64,000 bases of DNA from NCBI RefSeq assembly GCF_014205135.1, contig NZ_JACHMY010000001.1, forward strand, positions 4,526,001-4,590,000, written 5' to 3'. Shown here piece by piece: positions 7,729-15,580 of the stretch. The translations under genes were made by a program, and so were the position numbers. The notes under the pieces were generated by a model. The model was not told the DNA's origin, made no database searches, and was given only the letters and a program-made list of their open reading frames with translations. Position 1 is the stretch's first letter, and each line of letters opens with the position of its first letter. Source of the DNA: Kribbella italica. Its GTDB lineage: Bacteria; Actinomycetota; Actinomycetes; Propionibacteriales; Kribbellaceae.

Positions 7729-8542
7729 ACTGAAGGCCAAGTTCCAGGCCCTCGTCAAGGACGCCCCCGAGCCGACCGGCCTGCCGAGCGACGCCGTGTA
7801 CGCCCGGATCAAGACCGTACGCCGTCGCCGCACGACCGGCCTGGTCGCCGGCCTGGCCACCGCGGCGGTCGCCACGATCGCCCTTGCCGCAGGTAACCTC
7901 ACCGGCGTCGACTCCGCTCCCCCGGTCACCGAAACCCCGAACGGCCCGACCCCGACGGCGGTCGCGACGACGACGCCCACCAGTACGCCGACAGGCCCCA
8001 AGTCGTCGATCGCGGTCACGGCCCGGACCATCGAGCCGAACAACGAGGAGACCGGCAAGACCGACGGGCCCGATTCGCCGCCGCCGAACAAGCCGTCGTC
8101 CCCGAAGACCGAGGAGCCCGAGGTCCCAGCGCCGGTCAAGCTCAACCTGGCCCTGTCGAACGTCACGGTGAACGGCCTGAAGGCCTCGGTCCAGTTCCGC
8201 TGGACCGGCTCGCTGCTCACTCCGATGATGAGGTCCGAAGGCAGGCCGATCGACGCCGGGAGCGGACTCGCGGAGAACTCGTTCAATTTCGACTACGACT
8301 ACGGCGACAACCACTGGAATCCAGAGGAGGGCCCGACCGGGAAGAACGGCTTCGGGCTGACCTGCGACGGAGCGAGCAAGCGAGTGTCGGGCTCGTGGTC
8401 CGGCCGCACCCAGACGCACACCTACGAGAAGCCCGGGACCTACACGTTCAGCTACCTCATCACGTACTGCGGGCCGAACGGCGAGGTCGAGATCAAGAAG
8501 ACCGTGAAGATCACGGTGAAGGGTCCGACCGCGTCACCGTGA
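7718..8542 (+). CDS. Single-pass membrane protein with extracellular Ig/PKD-like domain, sigma-factor partner
   Basis: A 274-residue protein encoded with the sigma factor. A cytoplasmic N-terminus of about 38 residues ends in RRRR. One transmembrane helix follows (about 40-60, GLVAGLATAAVATIALAAG), then a Pro/Thr/Ser/Glu-rich linker (65-145). The outer domain (about 148-270) contains FDYDYGDNHW, two Cys (LTCDGASK, ITYCGPNG) that could pair, and HTYEKPGTYTFSYLITYC, which resembles a PKD strand pattern. The short cytoplasmic segment could act as an anti-sigma region, an inference from context only. GGAGGG precedes the ATG. Confidence 0.8.
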   Translation: MTDELKAKFQALVKDAPEPTGLPSDAVYARIKTVRRRRTTGLVAGLATAAVATIALAAGNLTGVDSAPPVTETPNGPTPTAVATTTPTSTPTGPKSSIAVTARTIEPNNEETGKTDGPDSPPPNKPSSPKTEEPEVPAPVKLNLALSNVTVNGLKASVQFRWTGSLLTPMMRSEGRPIDAGSGLAENSFNFDYDYGDNHWNPEEGPTGKNGFGLTCDGASKRVSGSWSGRTQTHTYEKPGTYTFSYLITYCGPNGEVEIKKTVKITVKGPTASP

Positions 8543-8668
8543 TGCCGGCAGCCGGCCTCGAGGCCGACGCCGGCCGGCCGCATCAGCGTGCCGATCGCGT
8601 CCGTCCTCGGCAAGCCGCTCCGGGTCGAGGCGGAGCCATCCGCCGAGGCCCGCCGAGGCGCAGCCGAC

Positions 8669-8777
8669 TCAGGCGTGGTCGGGACGTGCCCGTCGTGGCC
8701 ATGCCAGCGGCTTTGAGGTCGGTTCAGGCGTGGTCGGACGTGCCCGTGGTGGCCATGCCGGCGGCTTTGAGGTCGGT
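8669..8777. repeat. Tandem duplication of the 3' end of ispH
   Basis: Bases 8724-8777 form the last 54 bases of ispH and are preceded, period 55, by a near copy at 8669-8723. The copies differ at four or five positions including one indel (GTCGGGACG versus GTCGGACG). The outer copy still reads as the ispH C-terminal codons TDLKAAGMATTGTSDHA, apart from the frameshift, but lies beyond the stop. Confidence 0.9.
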
Positions 8778-9743
8778 GCGGAGTTCGCGGGGGAGGGAGA
8801 AGACCAGGGTCTCCTCCGCGGTGCTGATCTCCTGGACCTCGGCGTAGCCGCGGGCGGCGAGCCAGTCGATCACGTCGCGGACGAGGATCTCCGGGACGCT
8901 CGCGCCGCTCGTCACGCCGACCGCGTCGACGCCGTTCAGCCAGGTCTCGTCGATCTCGTCGGCGTAGTCGACCAGGTACCCGGCCTTGGCGCCGTGCTCG
9001 ACGGCGACCTCGACCAGGCGGACCGAGTTCGACGAGTTGCGGGAGCCGACGACGATCATCAGGTCGGCGTCCGGTGCGAGCTTCTTCACCGCGGCCTGGC
9101 GGTTCTGGGTGGCGTAGCAGATGTCGTCGCTCGGCGGGTCCTGCAGCTTCGGGAACCGCTCGCGCAGCCGCCGTACGGTCTCCATCGTCTCGTCGACCGA
9201 CAGCGTGGTCTGGGACAGCCAGACGACCTTCTCCGGGTCGCGGACCTCGACGTTCGGCACGTCACCGGGGCCGTCGACCAGGTGGATGTGCTCAGGCGCC
9301 TCGCCGCTGGTCCCGATGACCTCTTCGTGGCCCTCGTGACCGATCAGCAGGATGTCGTAGTCGGTCGCGGCGAACCGCTTCGCCTCGTGGTGCACCTTGG
9401 TCACCAGCGGGCAGGTCGCGTCGATCGTCTTGAGCTGCCGCGCGGCCGCCTCCTGGTGCACCACCGGGGCGACACCGTGCGCGGAGAAGATCACCGTCTC
9501 ACCCTCGGGCACCTCGTCGGTCTCGTCGACGAAGATCGCGCCGCGCGCCTGCAGGGTCTGCACGACGTGCTTGTTGTGCACGATCTCCTTGCGCACGTAG
9601 ACCGGCGGACCGTACAGATCGAGCGCCTTCTCGACCGCGACCACCGCGCGGTCCACGCCGGCGCAATACCCCCGCGGCGCGGCGAGCAGCACCCGCTTGG
9701 TCTTCACGGCGGTCGAACCACTGGTCTCAGGCTGGGCAGTCAC
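8724..9743 (-). CDS. ispH: 4-hydroxy-3-methylbut-2-enyl diphosphate reductase (LytB)
   Basis: IspH is the [4Fe-4S] enzyme that ends the MEP pathway, converting HMBPP to IPP and DMAPP in the cytoplasm. About 339 residues. The three conserved cysteines appear in LAAPRGYCAGVDRAV, IDATCPLVTKVH and DICYATQNRQAAV. Conserved HNKHVV, SAHGV, GHEGHEEV and GSRNSSNSVRL are present. The GTG at 9743 is chosen because TACGAT lies seven bases before it, fitting a leaderless promoter; an ATG three codons earlier (9752) is the alternative. Products feed the cis-prenyltransferase encoded at 32.8 kb. In many actinobacteria it is next to xseA; here about 1.9 kb of other genes intervene. Confidence 0.97.
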   Translation of the reverse strand: MTAQPETSGSTAVKTKRVLLAAPRGYCAGVDRAVVAVEKALDLYGPPVYVRKEIVHNKHVVQTLQARGAIFVDETDEVPEGETVIFSAHGVAPVVHQEAAARQLKTIDATCPLVTKVHHEAKRFAATDYDILLIGHEGHEEVIGTSGEAPEHIHLVDGPGDVPNVEVRDPEKVVWLSQTTLSVDETMETVRRLRERFPKLQDPPSDDICYATQNRQAAVKKLAPDADLMIVVGSRNSSNSVRLVEVAVEHGAKAGYLVDYADEIDETWLNGVDAVGVTSGASVPEILVRDVIDWLAARGYAEVQEISTAEETLVFSLPRELRTDLKAAGMATTGTSDHA

Positions 9744-9817
9744 GTACCCCATCGTACGGGGCGACGCGCGGCAGCCCGGACGGCCGTGGCGCAGCTCACC
9801 TCGCACCGGCGAAGCAA

Positions 9818-9848
9818 GGGAGCCGCCCGCCCTGTCCGGGCGGCTCCC
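9818..9848 (-). terminator. Perfect 12-bp hairpin between the DHFR-like gene and ispH
   Basis: GGGAGCCGCCCG (9818-9829) pairs perfectly with CGGGCGGCTCCC (9837-9848) around a seven-base loop. It lies about 60 bases after the stop of the minus-strand DHFR-like gene and upstream of ispH, so it probably ends that transcript. No T-run follows. Confidence 0.75.
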
Positions 9849-9910
9849 CCTAGGAGGTGCTTCACATCCCCAAGGATGCGAGCCGGAAAACCGTTTGCGC
9901 AAAGGCATTT

Positions 9911-10504
9911 TCACTCCTTCGAGTAGGTCAGTACGGCCACGCCGCTCTCGTAGACATGGTGCCCGTCCAGCCGCAGCTTCCGGAGGGCGAATTCGTCGCT
10001 GTGGAAAAGCTTGACCCCGGCACCGATGACGACCGGGTTCACCTTCACCACCAGGCGGTCGATCGCCGGCCAGAGTGCTTCGGCGAGCACGCCGCCGCCG
10101 CACAGCCAGATGCCCAGACCGTCCTCCTGCTTGAGCTCCCGGACCTTCTCGAGGGGGTCCGTCCGCACGAAATTCACCGTGGGCACAGGACTTTCGGCGA
10201 TCGTCCGCGAGAATACGTAGCTCCGCAGCCGCGGGTACGGATCCGGCGCGCCCGTGTCCCGCCCGAGCTCCCACGTGCGCCGTCCCATCAGCACGGTGTC
10301 GAACACCTTGTTCTCGGCGTCGAGCCCGAGCCGTTCCCGGACGGCGCCCGGCACCGTCTCCGGGTACGCCGTGAGCAGCGGCACCGAATGGTCTCCCTGC
10401 GACAGGAAGAACCCGCCCGGACTCACGTCGGTCGGATCCTTTCCCGACGGGTCCGCCACGAATCCGTCCAGCGTCGACGCCACGAAATAGGTCAGTTCTC
10501 GCAT
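9911..10504 (-). CDS. Dihydrofolate reductase family protein (RibD C-terminal-like)
   Basis: A 197-residue member of the RibD_C/DHFR-like superfamily, NADPH-dependent reductases common in actinobacteria as stand-alone proteins of unknown substrate. Visible motifs are ELTYFVASTLDGFVADPSG at the N-terminus, the nucleotide-binding TVLMGRRTWELG (about 69-80) and IWLCGGGVLAEALWPAIDRLVVKVNPVVIGAG (about 132-163). The ATG has a weak AGGAGC nearby. It is divergent from a TetR gene with 64 bases between, so repression by that TetR is likely. Confidence 0.88.
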   Translation of the reverse strand: MRELTYFVASTLDGFVADPSGKDPTDVSPGGFFLSQGDHSVPLLTAYPETVPGAVRERLGLDAENKVFDTVLMGRRTWELGRDTGAPDPYPRLRSYVFSRTIAESPVPTVNFVRTDPLEKVRELKQEDGLGIWLCGGGVLAEALWPAIDRLVVKVNPVVIGAGVKLFHSDEFALRKLRLDGHHVYESGVAVLTYSKE

Positions 10505-10515
10505 CTTCGGCTCCT

Positions 10516-10551
10516 AACCACTCTGTTCGTAGTACTCTAAGCATAGTGGTT
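10516..10551. promoter_or_regulatory. Inverted repeat in the DHFR-like/TetR divergent promoter
   Basis: AACCACT (10516-10522) and AGTGGTT (10545-10551) form a perfect inverted repeat around a 22-base AT-richer centre holding the palindrome AGTACT. It fills the gap between two divergent starts and is a plausible TetR operator. AAAGGAGG (10554-10561), just right of it, is the TetR ribosome site. Confidence 0.45.
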
Positions 10552-10568
10552 CAAAGGAGGCAACCGAG

Positions 10569-11114
10569 ATGCGCAGCAACCCTGAACGCCGTACCGCCCT
10601 CGTCGACGCCGCGATCGAGGTCCTGGCCGCCGAAGGAGCCCGCGGCCTGACCTTCCGCGCGGTCGACACCGCGGCCGCCGTACCGAACGGCACGGCGTCC
10701 AACTACTTCGCCAACCGCGACGACCTGCTCACTCAGGCGGGCCTGCGCATCCATGACCGGCTGGGGCCCAACCCGGCCGACCTGGATCAGCCGCCGTCGG
10801 CCGAGTTCCTCACCGCGCTGCTGCAGTTGCTCCGCCATCGGCTGACCGCTGACCGGACGGGGTACTTGGCGCTGCTGGAGCTTCGCCTGGAAGCCACGCG
10901 GCGGCCGGCGCTGCAGCAGGCGCTTACTGAGCGGGTGCGGGCGAATCTGGAGGAGAACAGGGCGCTCCACGAGGCACATGGGCTGCCGGGGGATCCGTTG
11001 GTGCTGTACTGCGCGGTCGGCGGGTTGATGCTCGAGCAGCTGACGCTGCCTGGTGTGCTGCCGGAGGGCGCACTGGAGGATGTTGTTCAGGCGCTAGTCC
11101 ACCCAGGCACGTAG
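10569..11114 (+). CDS. TetR-family transcriptional regulator
   Basis: A 181-residue TetR repressor. The N-terminal helix-turn-helix (about residues 6-50) reads RRTALVDAAIEVLAAEGARGLTFRAVDTAAAVPNGTASNYFANRDDLL. The C-terminal ligand domain is helical and unspecific (LLQLLRHRLTADRTGYLALLELRLEATRRPALQQAL). A strong AAAGGAGG ribosome site precedes the ATG. It probably represses itself and the divergent DHFR-like gene. Its last 21 bases overlap the convergent HAD-like gene. Confidence 0.92.
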   Translation: MRSNPERRTALVDAAIEVLAAEGARGLTFRAVDTAAAVPNGTASNYFANRDDLLTQAGLRIHDRLGPNPADLDQPPSAEFLTALLQLLRHRLTADRTGYLALLELRLEATRRPALQQALTERVRANLEENRALHEAHGLPGDPLVLYCAVGGLMLEQLTLPGVLPEGALEDVVQALVHPGT

Positions 11115-11567
11115 TACGGCGAAGTCCTCGGCGGTCAGCCCACGGCTCGCATCAACTCGGTGCACCAGCCCCTGTGGCAGATAAGCCTGATCGAAGCTGC
11201 TCACTTCATCGTCCACCCAGGCAAATCGCCGCTCCCCTACCCAGCGAGCAATGTGCCTGCTCTTCCAGGAGTTTTGCCCTGGGTTCGAGCGCGCGTCCGG
11301 CGGCCAGATGATCACCGGGAGCTCTGGCAGGCCGAGGCGTGGTGCGATCAGGCGGTTGGCACCGTGCTCCCACGAAGTCGCCCAGACCAGCTCGTACGAC
11401 GTGGCGAGGGCATTCAACTCGACTCCATGCTGCTGACTGAGCAGCAAGGTCCAGGTCTTCTCGCCTTCCTGGATCTCGTGCTGCGCGTAGCCCGGCGGGA
11501 TCGACTTCGCGCGGTACGGGTTGAGCGGGCCGTCGATGTCGAGCAGCAGGTACGGGCGGTCGGCCAT
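11094..11567 (-). CDS. HAD-like hydrolase-fold protein of unknown substrate
   Basis: A 157-residue protein starting RPYLLLDIDGPLNPYRAK, a HAD-type motif I (DxDG) with both acidic residues. A later FAWVDDEVSSFDQAYL segment resembles motif IV. Conserved-looking WATSWEHGANRLIAPRLGLPELPVI lies between them. It has the size and pattern of small actinobacterial proteins annotated as HAD-domain or secreted-protein-like. A phosphatase activity is plausible, the substrate unknown. It is divergent from xseA with 77 bases between, and its 3' end overlaps the convergent tetR gene. Confidence 0.75.
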   Translation of the reverse strand: MADRPYLLLDIDGPLNPYRAKSIPPGYAQHEIQEGEKTWTLLLSQQHGVELNALATSYELVWATSWEHGANRLIAPRLGLPELPVIIWPPDARSNPGQNSWKSRHIARWVGERRFAWVDDEVSSFDQAYLPQGLVHRVDASRGLTAEDFAVLRAWVD

Positions 11568-11644
11568 CGGTCAACGGTACGGCGTACCGACGGCCTGTGG
11601 ATGGGGTGCGTGGGAATGTCGGCGCGGGGTCGTAGGGTCTGAGG

Positions 11645-12868
11645 GTGGCATTGGAGACCTCGCCGGACGCGCCGGCTGCTGTGCGGACGATCGCGAACGG
11701 GATCGCCGGCTGGATCAATCAGCTGGGCGCCGTTTGGGTCGAAGGGCAGCTGACGGACGTCTCGATCGGGCGCGGTACGACGACCGTGTTCGGCACCCTG
11801 CGCGACACCGACGCCGACATCTCGTTGCGTTTCACCTGCAACCGCAGGGTTTTCGAGGCCGTCGATCCGCCGGTCACCGACGGTTCGCGCGTGGTCGTCA
11901 ACGCCAAGCCCAATTTCTTCGCCCGCCGCGGCACGCTCGCGCTGGCGGTCAGCGAGATCCGGCACGTCGGCATCGGCGAGCTGCTCGCGCGGATCGAGCG
12001 CCTGAAGCAACTACTCGGCGCGGAAGGCCTGTTCGCGGCGCACCGCAAGAAACGGTTGCCGTTCCTGCCGCACACCATCGGACTGATCTGCGGGCGCGAC
12101 TCAGCGGCCGAGCGCGACGTGCTGGAGAACGCGAAGCGCCGATGGCCGGCGGTCGCGTTCCGGGTCGAGCACGCGTCGGTGCAGGGCCCGGCCGCGGCCG
12201 GCGAGGTGATGACGGCGCTGCGGAAGCTCGACGCGGACGAGTCGGTCGAGGTGATCGTGATCGCGCGTGGCGGTGGTTCGCTGGAGGATCTGCTGCCGTT
12301 CTCCGACGAGGGGCTGATCCGCGCGGTCTCGCAGGCGAAGACGCCGGTGGTCAGTGCGATCGGGCACGAGCCGGATTCACCGCTGCTCGACCTGGTTGCG
12401 GATCTGCGGGCGTCGACGCCGACCGATGCGGCGAAGCGCATCGTTCCCGACGTACGGGAAGAGCTTGACGGCGTACGGCTGCTGCGTGACCGCGGGCTGC
12501 GGGCGATCACGAGCTGGATCGATCGGGAGGCGCATGCGCTCGCGGCGATTCGCAGCCGGCCTGCGCTGGCTGCCCCTGCGACCGATCTGCAGCGGCGCTC
12601 GGAGGAGATCGCCGCGCTGGTCGATCGCAACCGCCGGACGCTGCTGCACCGGTTGGACCGGGCGAGCGACGACCTGGCGCATCGCCTGGCGAGCGTGCGG
12701 GCCCTGTCCCCGAAGGCGACGCTCGAGCGTGGGTACTCGGTGCTCCAGCTCGCCGACGGCACCGCGGTCCGCCAGCTCGACCAGGTCACGCCGGGCGACA
12801 CCCTGCACGCCCGCGTGACCGACGGACGGTTCGACGTCGAAGTGACCTCAAAGGAGACCAGCAAGTGA
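11645..12868 (+). CDS. xseA: Exodeoxyribonuclease VII large subunit
   Basis: XseA with XseB forms exonuclease VII, which degrades single-stranded DNA from both ends in the cytoplasm. 407 residues. An N-terminal OB-fold (about 15-110: WVEGQLTDVSIGRGTTTVFGTLRDTDADISLRF) precedes the catalytic domain, with IGLICGRDSAAERDVLENAKRRWPAV, VEVIVIARGGGSLEDLLPFSDEGLIRAV and SAIGHEPDSPLLDLVADLRASTPTDAA. A helical C-terminus follows, ending in the typical LERGYSVLQLADG. The start is GTG. Its stop overlaps the xseB start as GTGA, indicating translational coupling. Confidence 0.97.
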   Translation: MALETSPDAPAAVRTIANGIAGWINQLGAVWVEGQLTDVSIGRGTTTVFGTLRDTDADISLRFTCNRRVFEAVDPPVTDGSRVVVNAKPNFFARRGTLALAVSEIRHVGIGELLARIERLKQLLGAEGLFAAHRKKRLPFLPHTIGLICGRDSAAERDVLENAKRRWPAVAFRVEHASVQGPAAAGEVMTALRKLDADESVEVIVIARGGGSLEDLLPFSDEGLIRAVSQAKTPVVSAIGHEPDSPLLDLVADLRASTPTDAAKRIVPDVREELDGVRLLRDRGLRAITSWIDREAHALAAIRSRPALAAPATDLQRRSEEIAALVDRNRRTLLHRLDRASDDLAHRLASVRALSPKATLERGYSVLQLADGTAVRQLDQVTPGDTLHARVTDGRFDVEVTSKETSK

Positions 12869-13095
12869 GCGACCCCCGACCGGACATCTCCTACGAGCAG
12901 GCCCGCGAGGAGCTGGTCGACGTCGTCCGCAAACTCGAAGCCGGCGGTACGACGCTCGAGGAGTCCCTCGCCCTGTGGGAACGCGGCGAAGAACTCGCCA
13001 CCACCTGTCATCAGTGGCTGGAAGGCGCCCGCACCCGCTTGGCCGAGGCCCAGGCTGCCCACACGACGACGGACGAGAAGAAGAAGTCCGACTGA
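12865..13095 (+). CDS. xseB: Exodeoxyribonuclease VII small subunit
   Basis: A 76-residue helical subunit of exonuclease VII. The sequence ISYEQAREELVDVVRKLEAGGTTLEESLALWERGEELATTCHQWLEGARTRL matches the XseB family over its whole length. A charged tail (DEKKKSD) follows. GTG start within the xseA stop overlap. Immediately downstream lies a remnant of an acetyltransferase gene. Confidence 0.96.
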   Translation: MSDPRPDISYEQAREELVDVVRKLEAGGTTLEESLALWERGEELATTCHQWLEGARTRLAEAQAAHTTTDEKKKSD

Positions 13096-13111
13096 TCGCT
13101 GCCGCAGAGCA

Positions 13112-13234
13112 GCCACTCGCCCCAACGCGCGGGCGTGCAGCTTCTACAGCCGGTACGGGGTCGTCGAGACCGTGGACCGGACCTACTCCTCGCTGGGGGA
13201 TCTGCCTGAGGTGCGGCTCTTCATGGACGTCTGA
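13112..13234 (+). pseudogene. 3' remnant of a GNAT acetyltransferase gene
   Basis: Read in the frame ending at TGA 13232-13234, the sequence encodes NARACSFYSRYGVVETVDRT followed by YSSLGDLPEVRLFMDV. That is the typical last part of a GNAT domain: the NARA-FY-R-GF helix/strand and final beta strand. The frame has no start and no upstream GNAT domain, because xseB ends only 30-40 bases before. It is therefore a truncated relic, and its last bases overlap the convergent tetR gene. Confidence 0.7.
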
Positions 13235-13850
13235 GGAGCAGTTCCACCACGGACTTCAGCCCGGTGCGCATGCGGTCCAGGTCGAATCCTTCGGAGCGCA
13301 GCGCCTGGTGCAGGTCTGCGGCGAGCGGAGCCAGTACGGCGTGCGCGACGTACGCGGCGTCCAACTCTGGTCGCGCTTCCTCGACCAGCAGGACTACGTG
13401 GCGGTGCCACAGCCAGTACGAGCCGATGCGGTAGCGGGCGCCGTCCGAGGCGTTCTCGCTGTCGATGAACAGCTCCACATGCCGGTCGAGTAGCTCCAGG
13501 TAGGCGTCGACGAAGGCGGTCAGTCGGTCGACCGCGGGGGCGCCCGGGCCCAGCGGGGGCGGGCCGGTGAGGATCCTCTCCTGCAGTTCGCGCTCGCGCT
13601 CGTCGAGGAGCGCGACCGCCAGGCCGGCGCGGTCGCCGAAGCGGCGGAACACGGTCCCCTTGCCGACGCCGGCCTCGGCGGCGATCGCGTCGAGGGAGAT
13701 GTTCTTCACGCCGCGCTCGGCGAACAGGCGGTCGGCCGCCTCCAGGACCTTCAGGCGGTTGCGGCGGGCGTCGGCGCGTTCCGGGCGTGGTTCGCCGAGG
13801 ACCGGAAGATCGCGTTGTGAAACGGACCGCGGTCCGTTACTGTCGTTCAT
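13221..13850 (-). CDS. TetR-family transcriptional regulator of the flavodoxin/SMR operon
   Basis: A 209-residue TetR repressor. The helix-turn-helix (about 22-65) reads NRLKVLEAADRLFAERGVKNISLDAIAAEAGVGKGTVFRRFGDRAGL. The C-terminal domain contains LTAFVDAYLELLDRHVELFIDSENA, common in regulators of divergent oxidoreductase or exporter genes. The ATG at 13850 (MNDSNGPRSV) is preferred; a longer frame reaches into the neighbour's promoter. Two matching palindromes, one inside its own first codons and one between the divergent starts, suggest control of both directions. Confidence 0.92.
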   Translation of the reverse strand: MNDSNGPRSVSQRDLPVLGEPRPERADARRNRLKVLEAADRLFAERGVKNISLDAIAAEAGVGKGTVFRRFGDRAGLAVALLDERERELQERILTGPPPLGPGAPAVDRLTAFVDAYLELLDRHVELFIDSENASDGARYRIGSYWLWHRHVVLLVEEARPELDAAYVAHAVLAPLAADLHQALRSEGFDLDRMRTGLKSVVELLLRRP

Positions 13851-13868
13851 AAGACGGACTGTAGTCCG
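13821..13868. promoter_or_regulatory. Twin TetR operators with shared CGGAC/GTCCG half-sites
   Basis: AACGGACCGCGGTCCGTT (13821-13838) is a perfect 18-base palindrome within the first codons of the tetR gene. CGGACTGTAGTCCG (13855-13868) lies between the two divergent starts. Both share CGGAC...GTCCG spaced identically, and their centres are 32 bases apart, about three helical turns. This strongly suggests a common binding protein, the adjacent TetR. Confidence 0.75.
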
Positions 13869-13891
13869 ATTCCATGCCCGGAGGTAGCACC

Positions 13892-14569
13892 ATGACCGCA
13901 ACTCCCCCTGCCCACCAGCCCCTCGCCGACGCCCAGCCCGTACAGACCCACTCCGCCCAGCTCCAGCCTGTGCAGCCCGGCACCGCCCGGATCGCCGTCG
14001 CCTATCACTCCGGCTACGGGCACACCGCTCGTCAGGCCGAGGCTGTCGCAGCCGGCGCCGGCGCCGTACGGGGAGCGACTGCCGAGCTTGTCCCGCTCGA
14101 CGAGCTGACCGACGACATCTGGGACCGTCTCGCGGCTGCCGACGCGATCATCTTCGGCGCGCCGACCTACATGGGCAGCCCGAGTGCGGTCTTCAAGGCG
14201 TTCGCCGAGGCCAGCTCCGACGTCTGGGCCAACAACCTCGGCTGGCGCGACAAGATCGCTGCGGGGTTCACCAACTCCAAGGCGATGTCGGGCGACAAGT
14301 TCAACAGCCTGGTCGACTTCGCCGTACTGGCCGCTCAGCACGGCATGATCTGGGTCGGACTGGACATCTACCCGGGCTGGGCCGAGTCGACCGCCAGCAT
14401 CGAGGACCTCAACCGGCTCGGCAGTTGGCTCGGTGCGATGGCGCAGTCCGACGCCGACCTCTCGGCCGAGAAGGCACCGCCGGAGACCGACCTGCGGACC
14501 GCTGCCGCACTGGGCAGCCGGGTCGCGATCGTCACCCTTCGCCACCTGCGTGGCGCGTTGGCCGCGTAA
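13892..14569 (+). CDS. Flavodoxin-fold NAD(P)H-dependent oxidoreductase (WrbA-like)
   Basis: A 225-residue FMN-binding oxidoreductase. After a Pro/Gln/Ala-rich N-terminal extension of about 30 residues, the flavodoxin fold begins ARIAVAYHSGYGHTARQAEAVA, the phosphate-binding loop. It continues with IIFGAPTYMGSPSAVFKAFAEAS and GFTNSKAMSGDKFNSL. WrbA-like enzymes reduce quinones by two electrons. The ATG at 13892 has GGAGG nine bases upstream. The gene is divergent from a TetR with twin operators and overlaps the following SMR gene (TAATG). Together they may reduce and export a quaternary or quinone-like compound, which is an inference. Confidence 0.88.
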   Translation: MTATPPAHQPLADAQPVQTHSAQLQPVQPGTARIAVAYHSGYGHTARQAEAVAAGAGAVRGATAELVPLDELTDDIWDRLAAADAIIFGAPTYMGSPSAVFKAFAEASSDVWANNLGWRDKIAAGFTNSKAMSGDKFNSLVDFAVLAAQHGMIWVGLDIYPGWAESTASIEDLNRLGSWLGAMAQSDADLSAEKAPPETDLRTAAALGSRVAIVTLRHLRGALAA

Positions 14570-14889
14570 TGGCGTGGATCATCCTGCTGGCCGCCGCGGC
14601 TTTCGAGATCGCGTTCGCCCTCAGTCTCAAACCCAGTGAAGGCTTCAGCCGCCTCTGGCCGACCCTCGCCGTCCTGGTCTTCGGCATCACGTCGGTGGTC
14701 CTGCTGGCCAAGACGCTCGACCGTCTTCCGGTCGGTACGGCGTACGCGGTGTGGACCGGCATCGGCTCGGTCGGGGTGGTGACGCTCGGCATCATCCTGT
14801 TCCACGAGCCCCTCACTCCGACCCGCCTGGCCTGCATCGCGCTGATCGTCGCGGGCGTCCTCGGCCTGCGGCTGTCGGGCAGCCACTGA
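14569..14889 (+). CDS. Small multidrug resistance (SMR) transporter, SugE/Gdx-like
   Basis: A 106-residue protein with four membrane helices, matching SMR length. Helix 1 (AWIILLAAAAFEIAFALSLK) carries the essential glutamate at residue 13. Helices 2-4 contain LAVLVFGITSVVLLAKTL, LPVGTAYAVWTGIGSVGVVTLGIILF and LACIALIVAGVLGLRL. The AYAVWTGIG signature and KPSEGF loop favour the SugE/Gdx branch over EmrE. Gdx members export guanidinium; no guanidine riboswitch is recognisable upstream and the gene is instead coupled to the flavodoxin under TetR control. It functions as a dual-topology dimer in the family. Confidence 0.92.
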   Translation: MAWIILLAAAAFEIAFALSLKPSEGFSRLWPTLAVLVFGITSVVLLAKTLDRLPVGTAYAVWTGIGSVGVVTLGIILFHEPLTPTRLACIALIVAGVLGLRLSGSH

Positions 14890-14905
14890 CCCCTATCGTG
14901 GCGGC

Positions 14906-15574
14906 GTGACGATCGACGAACTGGAAGCGGAGGTCGGCCCGGAGCTGTTTCGCCGGACCTGCGAACGCGCCTGGGCCACCGCCCTGACCACGGGCCGAGG
15001 GCCCGAGGACCCCTGGCCGGCCGACGAGGCCGACGTCCCGCACACGATCGCGGACCACTTCGCCGGCGACGCGGCGTTCGGCTTCCAGGTCTACCGGAGG
15101 ATGCCCTGCTACGGCGTCCTCATGTACGTCGGCCACGAACCCCGCGACGACGCGTTCTGGAGCGCGATCAGCGCACTGCTCGACGACTCCGACGACCGGC
15201 TCGCCGCGCCCGTCCAGTACTGGCTCTGGTGCGGGCCGTTCGAGGAGGCGACGGTCAGCGGAGCGCTGTTCGAGCAGTTGGTCGCCAACGCCCCGGACCT
15301 GCGCGTACGGCGGCTGCTGGAGGTCTCGGGCCCGGTGCCCTGGTCGGCGAAGGCGCCTCTGCTCAAGCGGCTGGCCGGCAGGCCGCTCTGGGACTCGGCG
15401 GTTCTGCACGCGCTGGAGTGGGCGGCGTACGACGTCTACGGCCAGATCGATCCGCGCGAGGCGACGAGCCTGCTCCGCAAGCTCCCGGCCGGCCGGACCA
15501 CCGAGCTCCAGGCCCACCTGGAGACGCTCACCCCGAAACCGTCGAAGCAGAAGAAGCAGGGCCGCCGGCGCTAG
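14906..15574 (+). CDS. Hypothetical protein, helical, unknown function
   Basis: A 222-residue soluble protein not recognised. It starts with GTG, MTIDELEAEVGPELFRRTCERAW, and contains AVPVQYWLWCGPFEEATVSGALFEQLV-like helices. A central region (LRVRRLLEVSGPVPWSAKAPLLKRLA) resembles helical repeats that track damage or decay. A lysine-rich tail (KPSKQKKQGRRR) could bind nucleic acid. It follows the SMR gene by 16 bases in the same direction, so may be a third member of that transcript. No signal peptide or membrane segment. Confidence 0.7.
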   Translation: MTIDELEAEVGPELFRRTCERAWATALTTGRGPEDPWPADEADVPHTIADHFAGDAAFGFQVYRRMPCYGVLMYVGHEPRDDAFWSAISALLDDSDDRLAAPVQYWLWCGPFEEATVSGALFEQLVANAPDLRVRRLLEVSGPVPWSAKAPLLKRLAGRPLWDSAVLHALEWAAYDVYGQIDPREATSLLRKLPAGRTTELQAHLETLTPKPSKQKKQGRRR

Positions 15575-15580
15575 GGCGTG

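Noticed and set aside
14570..14905. Guanidine riboswitch control of the SugE-like SMR gene
   Set aside because: The SMR start overlaps the flavodoxin stop, leaving no room for a riboswitch directly upstream. The operon promoter instead carries TetR operators.
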